A DNA stretch of 64,000 bases from ANME-2 cluster archaeon (GCA_023544605.1 JAMJFQ010000001.1:14020-78019); one strand, 5' to 3'. Shown: positions 18,398 through 27,369, counted from the stretch's first letter. Notes: generated from the letters alone by a model not told the origin. Numbers and translations are program-made.

Positions 18398-19111
18398 ATG
18401 GGAAAGAGAATAATCTCACAGAACCGAGGAAAAGGGACACCCACATACCGGGCACCCTCCCACAGGTTCAAAGCTGAACTGAAACATTTTAAAGTTGACA
18501 AAGACCAGACGGTCACTGGAGATGTCATTGAGATTCTGCATGACACTGCCAGGTCTGCCCCCATTGCGAGGGTGAAACTTGATAACGGGGAAGAACGACT
18601 GATACTTGTCCCTGAAGGTATTGCAGTGGGACAGCAGATCTCCTGCGGGATATCTGCCGAGGTCAAGCCGGGCAATACATTGCCCCTGAGCGAGATACCT
18701 GAAGGTGTGCTGGTCTGTAACATTGAGAATAAGCCGGGGGACGGCGGACAGTTCGCCCGCTCAAGCGGCGTGTATGCTGTACTGGTTGCCCATGATGTTG
18801 GCAAAAGTGTGGTGCAGCTTCCCAGTGGTGTGATGAAGTGGTTGAGTCCGCTGTGCAAGGCTACCATCGGAGTGGTGGCTGGCGGCGGCAGGACCGATAA
18901 ACCCTTTGTCAAGGCTGGCAAGAAATATCATAAGCTCAAAACAAGGGCTGCAAAGTATCCCCGGGTATGTGGTGTGGCAATGAACGCCATAGACCACCCC
19001 TTCGGAGGTGGCGGATGGCAGCACCCAGGAAGACCCACGACGGTGAGTAGAAGAGCGCCACCGGGCCGAAAGGTCGGTTCAATAGCTGCAAGGCGAACAG
19101 GAAAGAGGTGA
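18398..19111 (+). CDS. rpl2: Ribosomal protein L2 (uL2)
   Basis: 237 residues beginning MGKRIISQNRGKGTP. The C-terminal KYPRVCGVAMNAIDHPFGGGGWQ region contains the conserved histidine loop near the peptidyl-transferase centre. A GTG at 18389 is in frame, but GGAGAGGTG at 18383-18391 positions the ATG at 18398 as start. Confidence 0.96.
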   Translation: MGKRIISQNRGKGTPTYRAPSHRFKAELKHFKVDKDQTVTGDVIEILHDTARSAPIARVKLDNGEERLILVPEGIAVGQQISCGISAEVKPGNTLPLSEIPEGVLVCNIENKPGDGGQFARSSGVYAVLVAHDVGKSVVQLPSGVMKWLSPLCKATIGVVAGGGRTDKPFVKAGKKYHKLKTRAAKYPRVCGVAMNAIDHPFGGGGWQHPGRPTTVSRRAPPGRKVGSIAARRTGKR

Positions 19112-19117
19112 GAAGGC

Positions 19118-19531
19118 ATGGCAAAGAAAACAACCACCAAACTCCCAAAGAGAAAAGGTGAATATACTTATCGCGGAAAGACCGTTAATGAGCTCAAGAC
19201 ATTAAGCACTGAAGAGTTTTCCCAACTTATACCTGCAAGACAGCGCAGGACAATAAAACGCGGGCTTAGCGATGAACATAAAAAGATAATGCAGAAGATC
19301 AAGGATGGTGAGACATCCATCAGGACACATAGACGGGATATGATCATACTTCCCGATATGGTGGGTCTCAATCTGGAGATATATAATGGAAAGAGCTTTG
19401 AGAAGGTCGAGGTCATTCCTGAGATGATGGGGCACTATTTCGGGGAATATTCCCTGACGCGCAAGCGAGTGAACCACGGGTCGGCCGGTGTAGGTGCTAC
19501 CAAGTCCAGCAAGTTCGTACCTTTGAAGTGA
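19118..19531 (+). CDS. rps19: Ribosomal protein S19 (uS19)
   Basis: 137 residues; YTYRGKTVNELKTLS near the start and the diagnostic NGKSFEKVEVIPEMMGHYFGE followed by the basic TRKRVNHGSAGVGATKSS end. Located in the small-subunit head. Confidence 0.97.
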   Translation: MAKKTTTKLPKRKGEYTYRGKTVNELKTLSTEEFSQLIPARQRRTIKRGLSDEHKKIMQKIKDGETSIRTHRRDMIILPDMVGLNLEIYNGKSFEKVEVIPEMMGHYFGEYSLTRKRVNHGSAGVGATKSSKFVPLK

Positions 19532-19544
19532 TGGAGGAAAAAGG

Positions 19545-20000
19545 ATGTCAAGAATTCAATATTCAGTTCAAGCCGAACCGGAAACCTCATCCATTGCAAT
19601 GGGACACGAACTACACATCTCACCCAGGCATTCCAGGGAGATATGCAGGGCTATTAAGGGTATGAAGACCGAGCGTGCAAAGCAGTATCTTGAGGGAGTT
19701 ATTGCCCTCAAACAAGCAGTACCGTTCAAGCGGCACAATGATAGTATGGGGCATCGCAGGGGTCCCATGGCTGCCGGCAGGTACCCCCAGAAAGCTGCCA
19801 AAGAATTCATCAAGATTCTGGTAAATGCAGAGGCTAATGCTGAATATAAGGGGCTTGATCCCCTGCGGATGAAGATCAGCCACATTTCCATTAAAAAAGG
19901 ACGTGTGATACTGGGTTACCGGCCCAGAGCACGAGGCAGCTCTTCTCCCAAGAATACAGAAACAGTGAACGTAGAAGTGATACTACAAGAGGTGCAGTGA
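19545..20000 (+). CDS. rpl22: Ribosomal protein L22 (uL22)
   Basis: 151 residues; ELHISPRHSREICRAIKGM near the start, HRRGPMAAGRYPQKAAKEF in the middle, and the C-terminal HISIKKGRVILGYRPRARG loop that reaches the exit tunnel. GGAGG lies 7 bases before the ATG. Confidence 0.97.
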   Translation: MSRIQYSVQAEPETSSIAMGHELHISPRHSREICRAIKGMKTERAKQYLEGVIALKQAVPFKRHNDSMGHRRGPMAAGRYPQKAAKEFIKILVNAEANAEYKGLDPLRMKISHISIKKGRVILGYRPRARGSSSPKNTETVNVEVILQEVQ

Positions 20001-20002
20001 AC

Positions 20003-21007
20003 ATGGGAATTGAGAGAAAGTTCGTACAGGATGGACTGACCAAAGCAAGGATCAACGAGTATTTCACCAAGCAATTAGAACGTGCCGGATACGGTGGAAT
20101 GGTCATGAACCGCACACCCATGGGCACCCAGATAACGCTTATTGCAGAGAAACCAGGGATGGTCATTGGTAAAGGTGGTAAGACCATACAGCGCCTGACC
20201 AGGGACATGTCATATATTTTCAATGTGGACAATCCCCAGATAGAGGTTCAGGAGGTAAAAGTACCTGAACTTAATGCCCAGATGATGGCTAACCGCCTCG
20301 CAAATGCTCTGGAGAGAGGCTGGTATTTCAGGAAGGCAGGTCACAATATGCTGCGCCGTATCATGGATTCGGGAGCACTGGGGTGTCAGATCATAATTTC
20401 TGGAAAACTCACCGGTCCTCGGTCCAGGGTTTCCAAGATGGTTGATGGTTATATCAAACATGCAGGCAAACCTGCTGAGGAACTGGTGGATTCGGGTTAT
20501 GCCATGGCAGTGAAGAAATTAGGCGCTATCGGTTGCTGTGTACGCATCGTACCACCGGGCACCGTACTTCCCGGCAAGTTCCATATGCTAAAAGAGGCGG
20601 CTCCTGAAATAACTGAAGCTACCCAAGCCGAGGTCAAGGAAGATATCAAAGTGGTAGTAGAAAAGGCTCCTGAGAAAAAGGAATCTGAAATGACCAATAT
20701 CCGGCAGGTTGGCAGTATATGGGAGCACAGGCATGATAACATGGACTGGCATCCAATGTCCAGACCACACACATCACCTGCAGTGACTCAACCAGAAGTG
20801 ACTGTGGAAACACAACCAGAAGCACAGCCCCAAGAAGTGGAAGCGACGAAAGCTACTCCAGTGGAAACTGCAGCTCAGCCTGACACCGAAACACCAGTGG
20901 GCGAGCAGGTGCGTGTCCATAATGGTGTTGAAGAACACAAGCATGACGGCTATGATTACTGGCATCCTGTCAAAAGGATGCACAAGGCCGAAGAGGATGA
21001 TGCGTGA
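20003..21007 (+). CDS. rps3: Ribosomal protein S3 (uS3) with long His/acid-rich C-terminal tail
   Basis: 334 residues from the ATG at 20003 (MGIERKFVQDG), supported by GAGGTG at 19989-19994. The first about 205 residues are standard S3: KH domain with GMVIGKGGKTIQRL, then the C-terminal domain ending VPPGTVLPGKFHM. The remaining about 130 residues are a low-complexity tail rich in Pro, Glu, Thr and Val, bracketed by two related units, EHRHDNMDWHP and EHKHDGYDYWHP. Archaeal S3 often has tails, but the repeated His-Asp-aromatic box is unusual. The stop overlaps the L29 start by one base. Confidence 0.95.
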   Translation: MGIERKFVQDGLTKARINEYFTKQLERAGYGGMVMNRTPMGTQITLIAEKPGMVIGKGGKTIQRLTRDMSYIFNVDNPQIEVQEVKVPELNAQMMANRLANALERGWYFRKAGHNMLRRIMDSGALGCQIIISGKLTGPRSRVSKMVDGYIKHAGKPAEELVDSGYAMAVKKLGAIGCCVRIVPPGTVLPGKFHMLKEAAPEITEATQAEVKEDIKVVVEKAPEKKESEMTNIRQVGSIWEHRHDNMDWHPMSRPHTSPAVTQPEVTVETQPEAQPQEVEATKATPVETAAQPDTETPVGEQVRVHNGVEEHKHDGYDYWHPVKRMHKAEEDDA

Positions 21008-21207
21008 TGGCTATACTACGAGTGGATGAGATACGGAATATGAGTTCTGAAGAGAGACTTGATGAACTTGATACTCTTAACGGCGAACTTATTCGTGAGC
21101 GCGCTATAGCTTCGGCTGGCGGTGCACCTGAGAATCCGGGCCGTATCGGCGAGATACTCAGGACCATAGCACGGATCAAGACCATACAAAAAGAGATTGG
21201 AGAATAA
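21007..21207 (+). CDS. rpl29: Ribosomal protein L29 (uL29)
   Basis: 66 residues, two-helix protein: VDEIRNMSSEERLDELDTLNGELIRERA, then the turn and IGEILRTIARIKTIQKE. The start ATG at 21007 shares a base with the S3 stop (TGATG). Confidence 0.95.
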   Translation: MAILRVDEIRNMSSEERLDELDTLNGELIRERAIASAGGAPENPGRIGEILRTIARIKTIQKEIGE

Positions 21208-21220
21208 TCGGAGGAAATAC

Positions 21221-21556
21221 ATGCAGATAACACCCCAAAACCTCATCCATCATGAACTTATAGGGCTTGAGGCTTCGGTGGTGCACAGCTCAAATACTGC
21301 TCAGATAGGAATTAAAGGAAAAGTGATTGACGAAACGAGAAATACATTACGTATTGATGTGGGTGAAAGGCTCGTTAAGATCGTGCCAAAGTCCCATACT
21401 CAATTCATGTTCACAATACCCGCAAGTGATGGTAGACGTTACCTGCCAGAAACAGATACGCGGGTCCAAGTGGATGGAACTTTATTGCTCTCACAACCCG
21501 AAAATCGCATTCAATCAAAGTTCAAAAAAACAATCAAGCGAAGAGTAAATATTTAA
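21221..21556 (+). CDS. rnp1: Ribonuclease P protein component 1 (Rpp29/Pop4)
   Basis: 111 residues. Sm-like barrel protein that binds RNase P RNA and aids tRNA 5' maturation. Pattern: HELIGLEASVVHSSN, IGIKGKVIDETRNTLRID and a central KIVPKSHTQFMFTIP, ending in a basic KFKKTIKRR tail. GGAGG at 21210-21214 fixes the ATG at 21221, although an upstream in-frame ATG at 21197 exists inside L29. Confidence 0.93.
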   Translation: MQITPQNLIHHELIGLEASVVHSSNTAQIGIKGKVIDETRNTLRIDVGERLVKIVPKSHTQFMFTIPASDGRRYLPETDTRVQVDGTLLLSQPENRIQSKFKKTIKRRVNI

Positions 21557-21582
21557 ATTGACGAATATCGAGGTAAATAATA

Positions 21583-21906
21583 ATGACACGAAATATAGGG
21601 CTGGACGTCGAAGCTCCCGTTGAGGAGTGCATTGACATCAATTGTCCTTTCCATGGTACATTGCCAGTCAGGGGCCAGGTTTTTACCGGGTCGGTCGTGG
21701 CCAGTAAGATGGAGAAGACAGTGGTGGTCAAGCGGACGTTCGAGAAGCTCATAACCAAATACGATCGACTCGAGAAGAGACAATCAAAGATCCATGCACA
21801 TAACCCCCCATGCATTAATGCAAAAGAGGGAGATGAAGTAAAGGTTGCGGAATGCAGACCACTTAGCAAGACCAAGACCTTTGTGGTGATCGAGGTGACG
21901 AAATGA
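21583..21906 (+). CDS. rps17: Ribosomal protein S17 (uS17)
   Basis: 107 residues: CPFHGTLPVRGQVFTGSVVASKMEKTVVVKR and YDRLEKRQSKIHAHNPPC, then GDEVKVAECRPLSKTKTFVVIE. OB-fold 16S rRNA binder. Its stop overlaps the L14 start (ATGA). Confidence 0.97.
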   Translation: MTRNIGLDVEAPVEECIDINCPFHGTLPVRGQVFTGSVVASKMEKTVVVKRTFEKLITKYDRLEKRQSKIHAHNPPCINAKEGDEVKVAECRPLSKTKTFVVIEVTK

Positions 21907-22301
21907 TAGGAATGAAAGCCAAGATACCACGTGCCTTGAATGCAGGTGCCAGGCTTGACTGTGTGGATAATACAGGTGCCAGGCAGGTAGAGATCATATC
22001 TGTGAAGAAATACCGTGGTGTAAAGAACAGGCATCCCAAAGGTGGCATAGGTGATATGCTTGTAGTAAGTGTGAAAAAAGGCACACCAGAGATGCGCAAA
22101 CAGGTATTGAAAGCCGTTGTAGTACGGCAGAAGAAAGAGTTCAGGCGACCTGACGGTCTGAGAGTATCCTTTGAGGATAATGCCGTGGTGATCACGGATG
22201 ATGATGGGATACCCAAAGGAACAGATATCAAGGGCCCGGTGGCCAGGGAAGCTGCAGAGCGGTTCAGTAAGATCGCATCAGTAGCTTCTATTATTGTGTG
22301 A
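21903..22301 (+). CDS. rpl14: Ribosomal protein L14 (uL14)
   Basis: 132 residues: IPRALNAGARLDCVDNTGARQ, GDMLVVSVKKGTPEMRKQV and a C-terminal IKGPVAREAAERFSKIASVA. Located at the subunit interface. Confidence 0.97.
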   Translation: MIGMKAKIPRALNAGARLDCVDNTGARQVEIISVKKYRGVKNRHPKGGIGDMLVVSVKKGTPEMRKQVLKAVVVRQKKEFRRPDGLRVSFEDNAVVITDDDGIPKGTDIKGPVAREAAERFSKIASVASIIV

Positions 22302-22311
22302 GGTGTGCTAT

Positions 22312-22683
22312 ATGAAGATCAAATCAACACAACCAAGAAAACAGCGCAAAGCACGCTATAACGCACGGCTGCACCAGCGCCAGAAACTGATGAGTGCCCC
22401 CCTGTCCCCCGAGTTGCGGGTTAAATACAATAAGCGCAATCTCCCAGTAAGGAAAGGGGACACGGTCATGGTCATGCGAGGGGACCATACTGGTACTGAA
22501 GGGAAGGTGGAACTGATAGACCTGAAACACATTACTGTTGTGGTTGAGGGTGTTAGTGTGCCAAAGGCTGACGGTACAGAAGTGCCCAGGCCTGTACACC
22601 CATCCAACGTGATGATAACCAAGCTGGACCTTAATGACGAGATAAGAGAACTAACACTTTCACGAGGAGGCGAAGAACAGTGA
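22312..22683 (+). CDS. rpl24: Ribosomal protein L24 (uL24)
   Basis: 123 residues with KOW motif VRKGDTVMVMRGDHTGTEGKV. GAGGTG at 22300-22305 supports the ATG at 22312 (MKIKSTQPRKQRKARY). The stop overlaps the GTG start of S4e. Confidence 0.96.
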   Translation: MKIKSTQPRKQRKARYNARLHQRQKLMSAPLSPELRVKYNKRNLPVRKGDTVMVMRGDHTGTEGKVELIDLKHITVVVEGVSVPKADGTEVPRPVHPSNVMITKLDLNDEIRELTLSRGGEEQ

Positions 22684-23396
22684 GCAGACATCTGAAGAGG
22701 ATCGCATCCCCAAAGAGCTGGGCCGTATCCAAAAAGACCAATATATGGATCACTAAACCCAACCCAGGTCCTCACTCCGGGAAACAGTCGATACCACTGG
22801 CAGTTCTTATCAGGGATATGCTGAAACTGACAGATAATTTGAGAGAGACCAAGCGGGTATTGAACGAAGGCAATGTTCTGGTCGACGGGGTAGTGAGAAG
22901 GAACCACAAGTTCCCGGTAGGTGTTTTTGACGTGATCAGCATTCCCAAGATCGAGACCAGTTATAGGATACTCCTGGACCCCAGGGGAAAGCTGATGGTC
23001 AATGAGCTGGACGTGAAAGACCCTAAGAAACCCTGTAAGATACTGAACAAAACCACAATAAAAGGTGGAAAGGTTCAGTTGAACTTACACGATGGTACAA
23101 ATATCATTGCCAGCAATGACTATAATTCCAACGATACAGTCATTTTGACCATACCTGACAAGGGTATAGATAAGCATATCAGATACGAGCCTGGTAACAA
23201 GGCGGTCATCACAGGTGGTACCCATTCAGGGGAACTGGCCAGCATCAAAGAAATCAAGAAAGTGAGAAGCAGCAGACACAACATGGTCGTGCTCACCAGA
23301 AATGATGGTACTGATTTCGAGACTATCGAGGACTATGTGTTCGTGGTAGGAATTGATAAACCAGAGTTCAATCTGGGAGGTGATGTCCATGACTGA
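22680..23396 (+). CDS. rps4e: Ribosomal protein S4e (eS4)
   Basis: 238 residues, GTG start overlapping the L24 stop (GTGA). Archaeal/eukaryotic-type S4: N-terminal HLKRIASPKSWAV, S4-like region (RETKRVLNEGNVLVDGVVRRNHKFPVG), central domain and KOW segment NKAVITGGTHSGELASI. Confidence 0.96.
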   Translation: MSRHLKRIASPKSWAVSKKTNIWITKPNPGPHSGKQSIPLAVLIRDMLKLTDNLRETKRVLNEGNVLVDGVVRRNHKFPVGVFDVISIPKIETSYRILLDPRGKLMVNELDVKDPKKPCKILNKTTIKGGKVQLNLHDGTNIIASNDYNSNDTVILTIPDKGIDKHIRYEPGNKAVITGGTHSGELASIKEIKKVRSSRHNMVVLTRNDGTDFETIEDYVFVVGIDKPEFNLGGDVHD

Positions 23397-23907
23397 GAAT
23401 AATGTGATGAGAACGCCGAAGGTCGACAAGCTTACCGTCCATATAGGTGTGGGCGAGAGCGGTGAGAACCTGAACAATGCCGAAGAGATCCTTAAAACCA
23501 TTGCCAAGCAGCAAGGTGTAAGAACTAAGGCAAAACGGACATTACTGGCGTTCAGTATCAAAAAGCATGAACCCATCGGCTGCAAAGTAATCTTAAGAGG
23601 GGAATTGGCCGAGAATTTCTTGAAGACCGGACTGGGTATCATTGAGAACGAATTGAAAGAATCACAGTTCGATGATACAGGTAATTTCAGTTTCGGGATA
23701 GAAGAACACACCGATTTTCCTGAGATGAGATATGACCCTAATATCGGTATTTTCGGTATGGATGTTACAGTATCCCTGATCAGGCCCGGATACCGGGTGG
23801 CCAGGCGCAAGATACAGAAACAGAAGATACCAAACAGCCATAAGATTACTAAACAAGATGCTATTGCATTTATTAAGGACTCATATGGAGTGGAGGTACT
23901 GGCATGA
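23389..23907 (+). CDS. rpl5: Ribosomal protein L5 (uL5)
   Basis: 172 residues from the ATG at 23389, which follows GGAGGTGATG and overlaps S4e by eight bases. Signatures: KVDKLTVHIGVGESGENL, QGVRTKAKRTLLAF, and IGIFGMDVTVSLIRPGYRVARRK. Contacts 5S rRNA and the tRNA elbow. Confidence 0.96.
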   Translation: MTENNVMRTPKVDKLTVHIGVGESGENLNNAEEILKTIAKQQGVRTKAKRTLLAFSIKKHEPIGCKVILRGELAENFLKTGLGIIENELKESQFDDTGNFSFGIEEHTDFPEMRYDPNIGIFGMDVTVSLIRPGYRVARRKIQKQKIPNSHKITKQDAIAFIKDSYGVEVLA

Positions 23908-24071
23908 CAGAAAAAACAGTAGCCCAAACACAACAGAAGTTCGGTCGTGGTGCTAACCAGTGTAAAAGATGCGGCCGGAAACAGGGTCTGGTACGGAAAT
24001 ACGGAATATACCTATGTCGTCAGTGTTTCAGGGAAATTGCTCCCGACATGGGATTTACCAAGAATTCATGA
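23904..24071 (+). CDS. rps14: Ribosomal protein S14 (uS14), zinc type
   Basis: 55 residues, ATG at 23904 overlapping the L5 stop (ATGA). Zinc-binding C20xxC23 (NQCKRCGRK) and C38xxC41 (YLCRQCFRE) pairs with the RKYGIYLCR core identify the archaeal small S14. It lies exactly in its standard operon position between L5 and S8. Confidence 0.95.
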   Translation: MTEKTVAQTQQKFGRGANQCKRCGRKQGLVRKYGIYLCRQCFREIAPDMGFTKNS

Positions 24072-24082
24072 GGTGAAAAAAT

Positions 24083-24475
24083 ATGGTATTATTAGACCCA
24101 CTGGCAGATGCGCTCTCCACAATGAAGAATGCAGAGAGCACAGGCAAGTCTCATTGCATCATTCATCCCGCTTCCAAGCTGATCGGTAATGTATTGAAGG
24201 TCATGCAGGATATGGGATATGTAGGACAGTTCGAGTTCATAGACGACGGCATGGCCGGTATAATCAAAGTTGAACTCATAGGAAAAATAAACAAATGCGG
24301 AGTCATAAAACCCAGGTCATCGGTCGGGTATAACGACTTTGAGAGATGGGAGAAACGCTACCTCCCCGCCAGCAATTTCGGTGCCTTGATACTTACCACA
24401 CCCAAAGGTGTGCAGTCGCATTACGATGCCAGGGCCCAGACAGTTGGCGGCCAGCTGCTTGCATATGTATACTGA
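24083..24475 (+). CDS. rps8: Ribosomal protein S8 (uS8)
   Basis: 130 residues: DPLADALSTMKNAES, VLKVMQDMGYVGQFEFIDDG and the C-terminal FGALILTTPKGVQSHYDA followed by GGQLLAYVY. GAGGTG precedes the ATG. Confidence 0.97.
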   Translation: MVLLDPLADALSTMKNAESTGKSHCIIHPASKLIGNVLKVMQDMGYVGQFEFIDDGMAGIIKVELIGKINKCGVIKPRSSVGYNDFERWEKRYLPASNFGALILTTPKGVQSHYDARAQTVGGQLLAYVY

Positions 24476-24486
24476 GGTGTGAAATA

Positions 24487-25023
24487 ATGGCAAAGGAGAT
24501 AAAAAGAACCGTGGAAATCCCAGATGAAGTGAATGTAGTACTGGAGGGTAGCATGTGTACTGTCACAGGTCCAAAAGGCACTATGTCTCGTTCACTCTGG
24601 TATCCCGGTATCGTTATAGAACTGGTTGATAACCAGGTTACGGTGGATTCACCCAATCCCAGGAAAAAACAGCAGGCCATGATCGGTACCATTTCGTCGC
24701 ACATCAATAATATGGTAAAAGGTGTCACCAATGGGTATACCTATACGATGAAGATGGTATTTTCCCACTTTCCTATTCAGTTGAAGGTTGAAGGTAATGC
24801 CCTAAATATCGGAAATTTCCTTGGCGAGAAGAAACCGAGAAAAGCCAAGATAATGGGTGAAACCACGGTGGATGTCAAAGGTGACGAGGTAGTGGTCAGT
24901 GGTATCAACATTGAAGATGTTGGTCAGACCGCTGCCAATATCCAGCAAGCGACCAAGATAAAGAGATTTGACCCCAGGGTATTCCAGGACGGAATATATG
25001 TGGTGGAGAAGACGACAGCGTAG
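24487..25023 (+). CDS. rpl6: Ribosomal protein L6 (uL6)
   Basis: 178 residues starting MAKEIKRTVEIPDEV at 24487, preceded by GAGGTG (24475-24480). Two homologous halves; C-terminal FLGEKKPRKAKIMG and VSGINIEDVGQTAANIQ are typical. An open frame extends upstream but overlaps S8. Confidence 0.96.
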   Translation: MAKEIKRTVEIPDEVNVVLEGSMCTVTGPKGTMSRSLWYPGIVIELVDNQVTVDSPNPRKKQQAMIGTISSHINNMVKGVTNGYTYTMKMVFSHFPIQLKVEGNALNIGNFLGEKKPRKAKIMGETTVDVKGDEVVVSGINIEDVGQTAANIQQATKIKRFDPRVFQDGIYVVEKTTA

Positions 25024-25032
25024 GTGATGGTA

Positions 25033-25761
25033 ATGGAAGATGCGATAATCGAAGAATTTACTTCACTCAAAGGGGTTGGCGAATCCAAGGCTAAGGCTCT
25101 GTATGAAGCAGGATACACATCATTTGAAGACCTGAACAAAGCCACAGTAGATGAGTTAGCTGCAATTAAAGGAATAACCATACCCTTGGCCGAGCAGATA
25201 TTGAATGAAGTTTCTCAGTTCATAGAGGAAGTCGAAACAAAAGAAGCTGAAGAATCCGAGACTGTTGAGGAACTGGAACAAGAAGTGGAAGAGGTTGAGG
25301 AAGAAGAAGGTGAGGATGAGTTTGAGGAGGAGATAGAAGTTGTCCCCACTGCAGAACTTGAAATGGACCCAGAATCCACGAGGCTTCTTAAGGTTCGGAA
25401 GAAGCAAAAGCTCAAAAAACCCCACTTTGTCCAGACAGACCAGCATAAGAAGAAGAAATTAAAGGATACATGGAGAAAACCCAGAGGCTTACATAACAAG
25501 AAGCGCAAGTATATCCTGGGCAAAGGCGAGATGGCACGTCCGGGATATGGAAGTCCTGTTGCGGTCAAGGGATTGCATCCATCTGGCTTTGAGGAAGTTC
25601 TGCTATCCAGAGCCCGGGACCTTGACAATGTAGACCCTGCTACACAGGCTGTTCGTATTGCCAGGACCGTGGGACAGCGAAAACGCATGGATATTGTGAA
25701 GAAGGCACTGAGTTTAGGACTGAAGATACTCAATCCACCTTACGAAGAGGAGGTGCAGTGA
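25033..25761 (+). CDS. rpl32e: Ribosomal protein L32e (eL32) with helix-hairpin-helix and acidic N-terminus
   Basis: 242 residues. Residues about 10-60 form two helix-hairpin-helix motifs (LKGVGESKAKALYEAGYTS, AAIKGITIPLAEQIL). Residues about 65-115 are almost purely Glu/Asp/Val. The L32e domain itself occupies the last 130 residues (WRKPRGLHNKKRKYILGKGEMARPGYGSP). Similar long forms are known in haloarchaea and some methanogens. Start: GGTGAT at 25023-25028 points to the ATG at 25033; ATG 25027 is possible. Confidence 0.93.
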   Translation: MEDAIIEEFTSLKGVGESKAKALYEAGYTSFEDLNKATVDELAAIKGITIPLAEQILNEVSQFIEEVETKEAEESETVEELEQEVEEVEEEEGEDEFEEEIEVVPTAELEMDPESTRLLKVRKKQKLKKPHFVQTDQHKKKKLKDTWRKPRGLHNKKRKYILGKGEMARPGYGSPVAVKGLHPSGFEEVLLSRARDLDNVDPATQAVRIARTVGQRKRMDIVKKALSLGLKILNPPYEEEVQ

Positions 25762-25762
25762 G

Positions 25763-26215
25763 ATGTCTGATCTCAGAAACCAGAAGACGATTGCAGCCAA
25801 AGTGTTGAAGGTAGGGGTGCACCGTGTATGGTTCGACCCGGAAGCAGCAGGTGAGATCGCTAATGCCATCACCCGGGAAGATGTGAGGGAACTCATATCC
25901 AGCGGTGTGATAAAAGCCCATCCTGTGAAAGGTGTATCCAGGGGTCGTGCCCGGAAGGTGGATGTCAAAAGGGCATATGGACACCGCAAAGGTCACGGTT
26001 CCAGAAGCGGGGCCAAAGGCGCCCGCAATCCCCGAAAACAGCAGTGGATCAAGAAAATACGTGCCCTCAGGAGAAGACTACACGAACTAAAGGCCGATGG
26101 TACACTGGATAAATCTGCTTACTGCACCATGTACCGCAAGGCTAAAGGTGGCGTGTACAGGAACGTGGCACATATGGAAGCGCATATCGAATCCATTGAA
26201 CTCAAGGAGACATGA
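25763..26215 (+). CDS. rpl19e: Ribosomal protein L19e (eL19)
   Basis: 150 residues: NQKTIAAKVLKVGVHRVWFDP, the basic GRARKVDVKRAYGHRKGHGSRSG and the long C-terminal helix WIKKIRALRRRLHELK. ATG two bases after the L32e stop, in a GGAGGTG context. Confidence 0.96.
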   Translation: MSDLRNQKTIAAKVLKVGVHRVWFDPEAAGEIANAITREDVRELISSGVIKAHPVKGVSRGRARKVDVKRAYGHRKGHGSRSGAKGARNPRKQQWIKKIRALRRRLHELKADGTLDKSAYCTMYRKAKGGVYRNVAHMEAHIESIELKET

Positions 26216-26220
26216 CGATT

Positions 26221-26745
26221 ATGGCAACAGGACCAAGATACAAAGTAGCATTTAGACGTAGAAGGGAGGGAAGGACAGATTTTCACCAGCGGCTCAAATT
26301 GCTGGTGTCTAAACAGACAAGGATAGTGGCACGCAGGAGCCTGAAACATATGAGACTCCAGCTGGTAATAGCAAAGCCCGAAGGTGATTATACTTTGGTC
26401 CATGCCGATTCCACTGAACTCGGTAGTTTTGGCTATGCTGGCCCCACAGGTAATACCCCTTCGGCGTACCTTACAGGACTGCTTTTTGGATATAAAGTAC
26501 AACAAGCCGGGTATGAGAACGCGGTGCTGGATATGGGACTACAGGTCTCATCCAAGGGAAACCGGATATATGCCGCATTGAAGGGCATTGTGGATTCCGG
26601 TCTGGATGTACCCCATGACCCTGTGATATTCCCAGACGAGCCCAGAATAAGGGGTGAAGTGATCATGGAGTATACAGGTATAGATATCCCTGCAATGTTC
26701 GATGAGACCTCGGCGAAGATTAAAAATGAATTCGGGGAGGATTAA
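26221..26745 (+). CDS. rpl18: Ribosomal protein L18 (uL18)
   Basis: 174 residues from ATG 26221 (MATGPRYKVAFRRRREGRTDF), 11 bases after AAGGAG. The ATG at 26212 is in frame but too near the ribosome site. YAGPTGNTPSAYLTG and the C-terminal helix bind 5S rRNA. Confidence 0.96.
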   Translation: MATGPRYKVAFRRRREGRTDFHQRLKLLVSKQTRIVARRSLKHMRLQLVIAKPEGDYTLVHADSTELGSFGYAGPTGNTPSAYLTGLLFGYKVQQAGYENAVLDMGLQVSSKGNRIYAALKGIVDSGLDVPHDPVIFPDEPRIRGEVIMEYTGIDIPAMFDETSAKIKNEFGED

Positions 26746-26748
26746 ATA

Positions 26749-27369
26749 ATGGCATATAGTTACGAGACAGAATGGGTCCCAATAACCAGATTAGGGACAC
26801 TGGTAAAAGAAGGCCAGGTCACCTCAATGGATGAGGCCCTGGAATCAGGTCTTCCCATCAGAGAACCCCAGATCGTTGATACACTGCTTCCTGAACTGAA
26901 GGAAGAAGTACTGGACATTAATATGGTTCAGAGAATGACCGACTCTGGTCGGCGAGTGAAGTTCAGAGCCGTAGTGGTTGTGGGCAATGAGGATGGTTTT
27001 ATTGGCCTGGGTCAGGGTAAGGATGCCCAGGTAGGACCCGCCATACGCAAGGCTATCGACATTGCCAAACTGAACATATCAGGCGTAAAGAGAGGTTGCG
27101 GTTCATGGGAATGCGGTTGTGGCATAGAGCATACCGTTCCTTTTGAGGTAGTGGGTAAGATGGGTAGTGTCAAGGTGATACTGAAACCAGCTCCAAGAGG
27201 TTTGGGACTGGCTGCTGGAAAGACTGCCAAGACCGTTATGCAACTGGCCGGTATCAAGGATGTCTGGACCAGGACCGAGGGCCAGACCAGGACTACACTT
27301 AATTTTGCAAAAGCTACCTTCGAAGCGCTGAAAAAGACAGCAGTAATACGTACCAAGGGGGTAAAGTAA
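26749..27369 (+). CDS. rps5: Ribosomal protein S5 (uS5)
   Basis: 206 residues: RVKFRAVVVVGNEDGFIGLGQGKD double-stranded RNA-binding region and PAPRGLGLAAGKTAKTVMQLAGI. Influences decoding accuracy. The stop overlaps the L30 start by one base. Confidence 0.97.
   Translation: MAYSYETEWVPITRLGTLVKEGQVTSMDEALESGLPIREPQIVDTLLPELKEEVLDINMVQRMTDSGRRVKFRAVVVVGNEDGFIGLGQGKDAQVGPAIRKAIDIAKLNISGVKRGCGSWECGCGIEHTVPFEVVGKMGSVKVILKPAPRGLGLAAGKTAKTVMQLAGIKDVWTRTEGQTRTTLNFAKATFEALKKTAVIRTKGVK

Noticed and set aside
24346..24486. Longer L6 start within S8
   Set aside because: GAGGTG and family length place the start at 24487.
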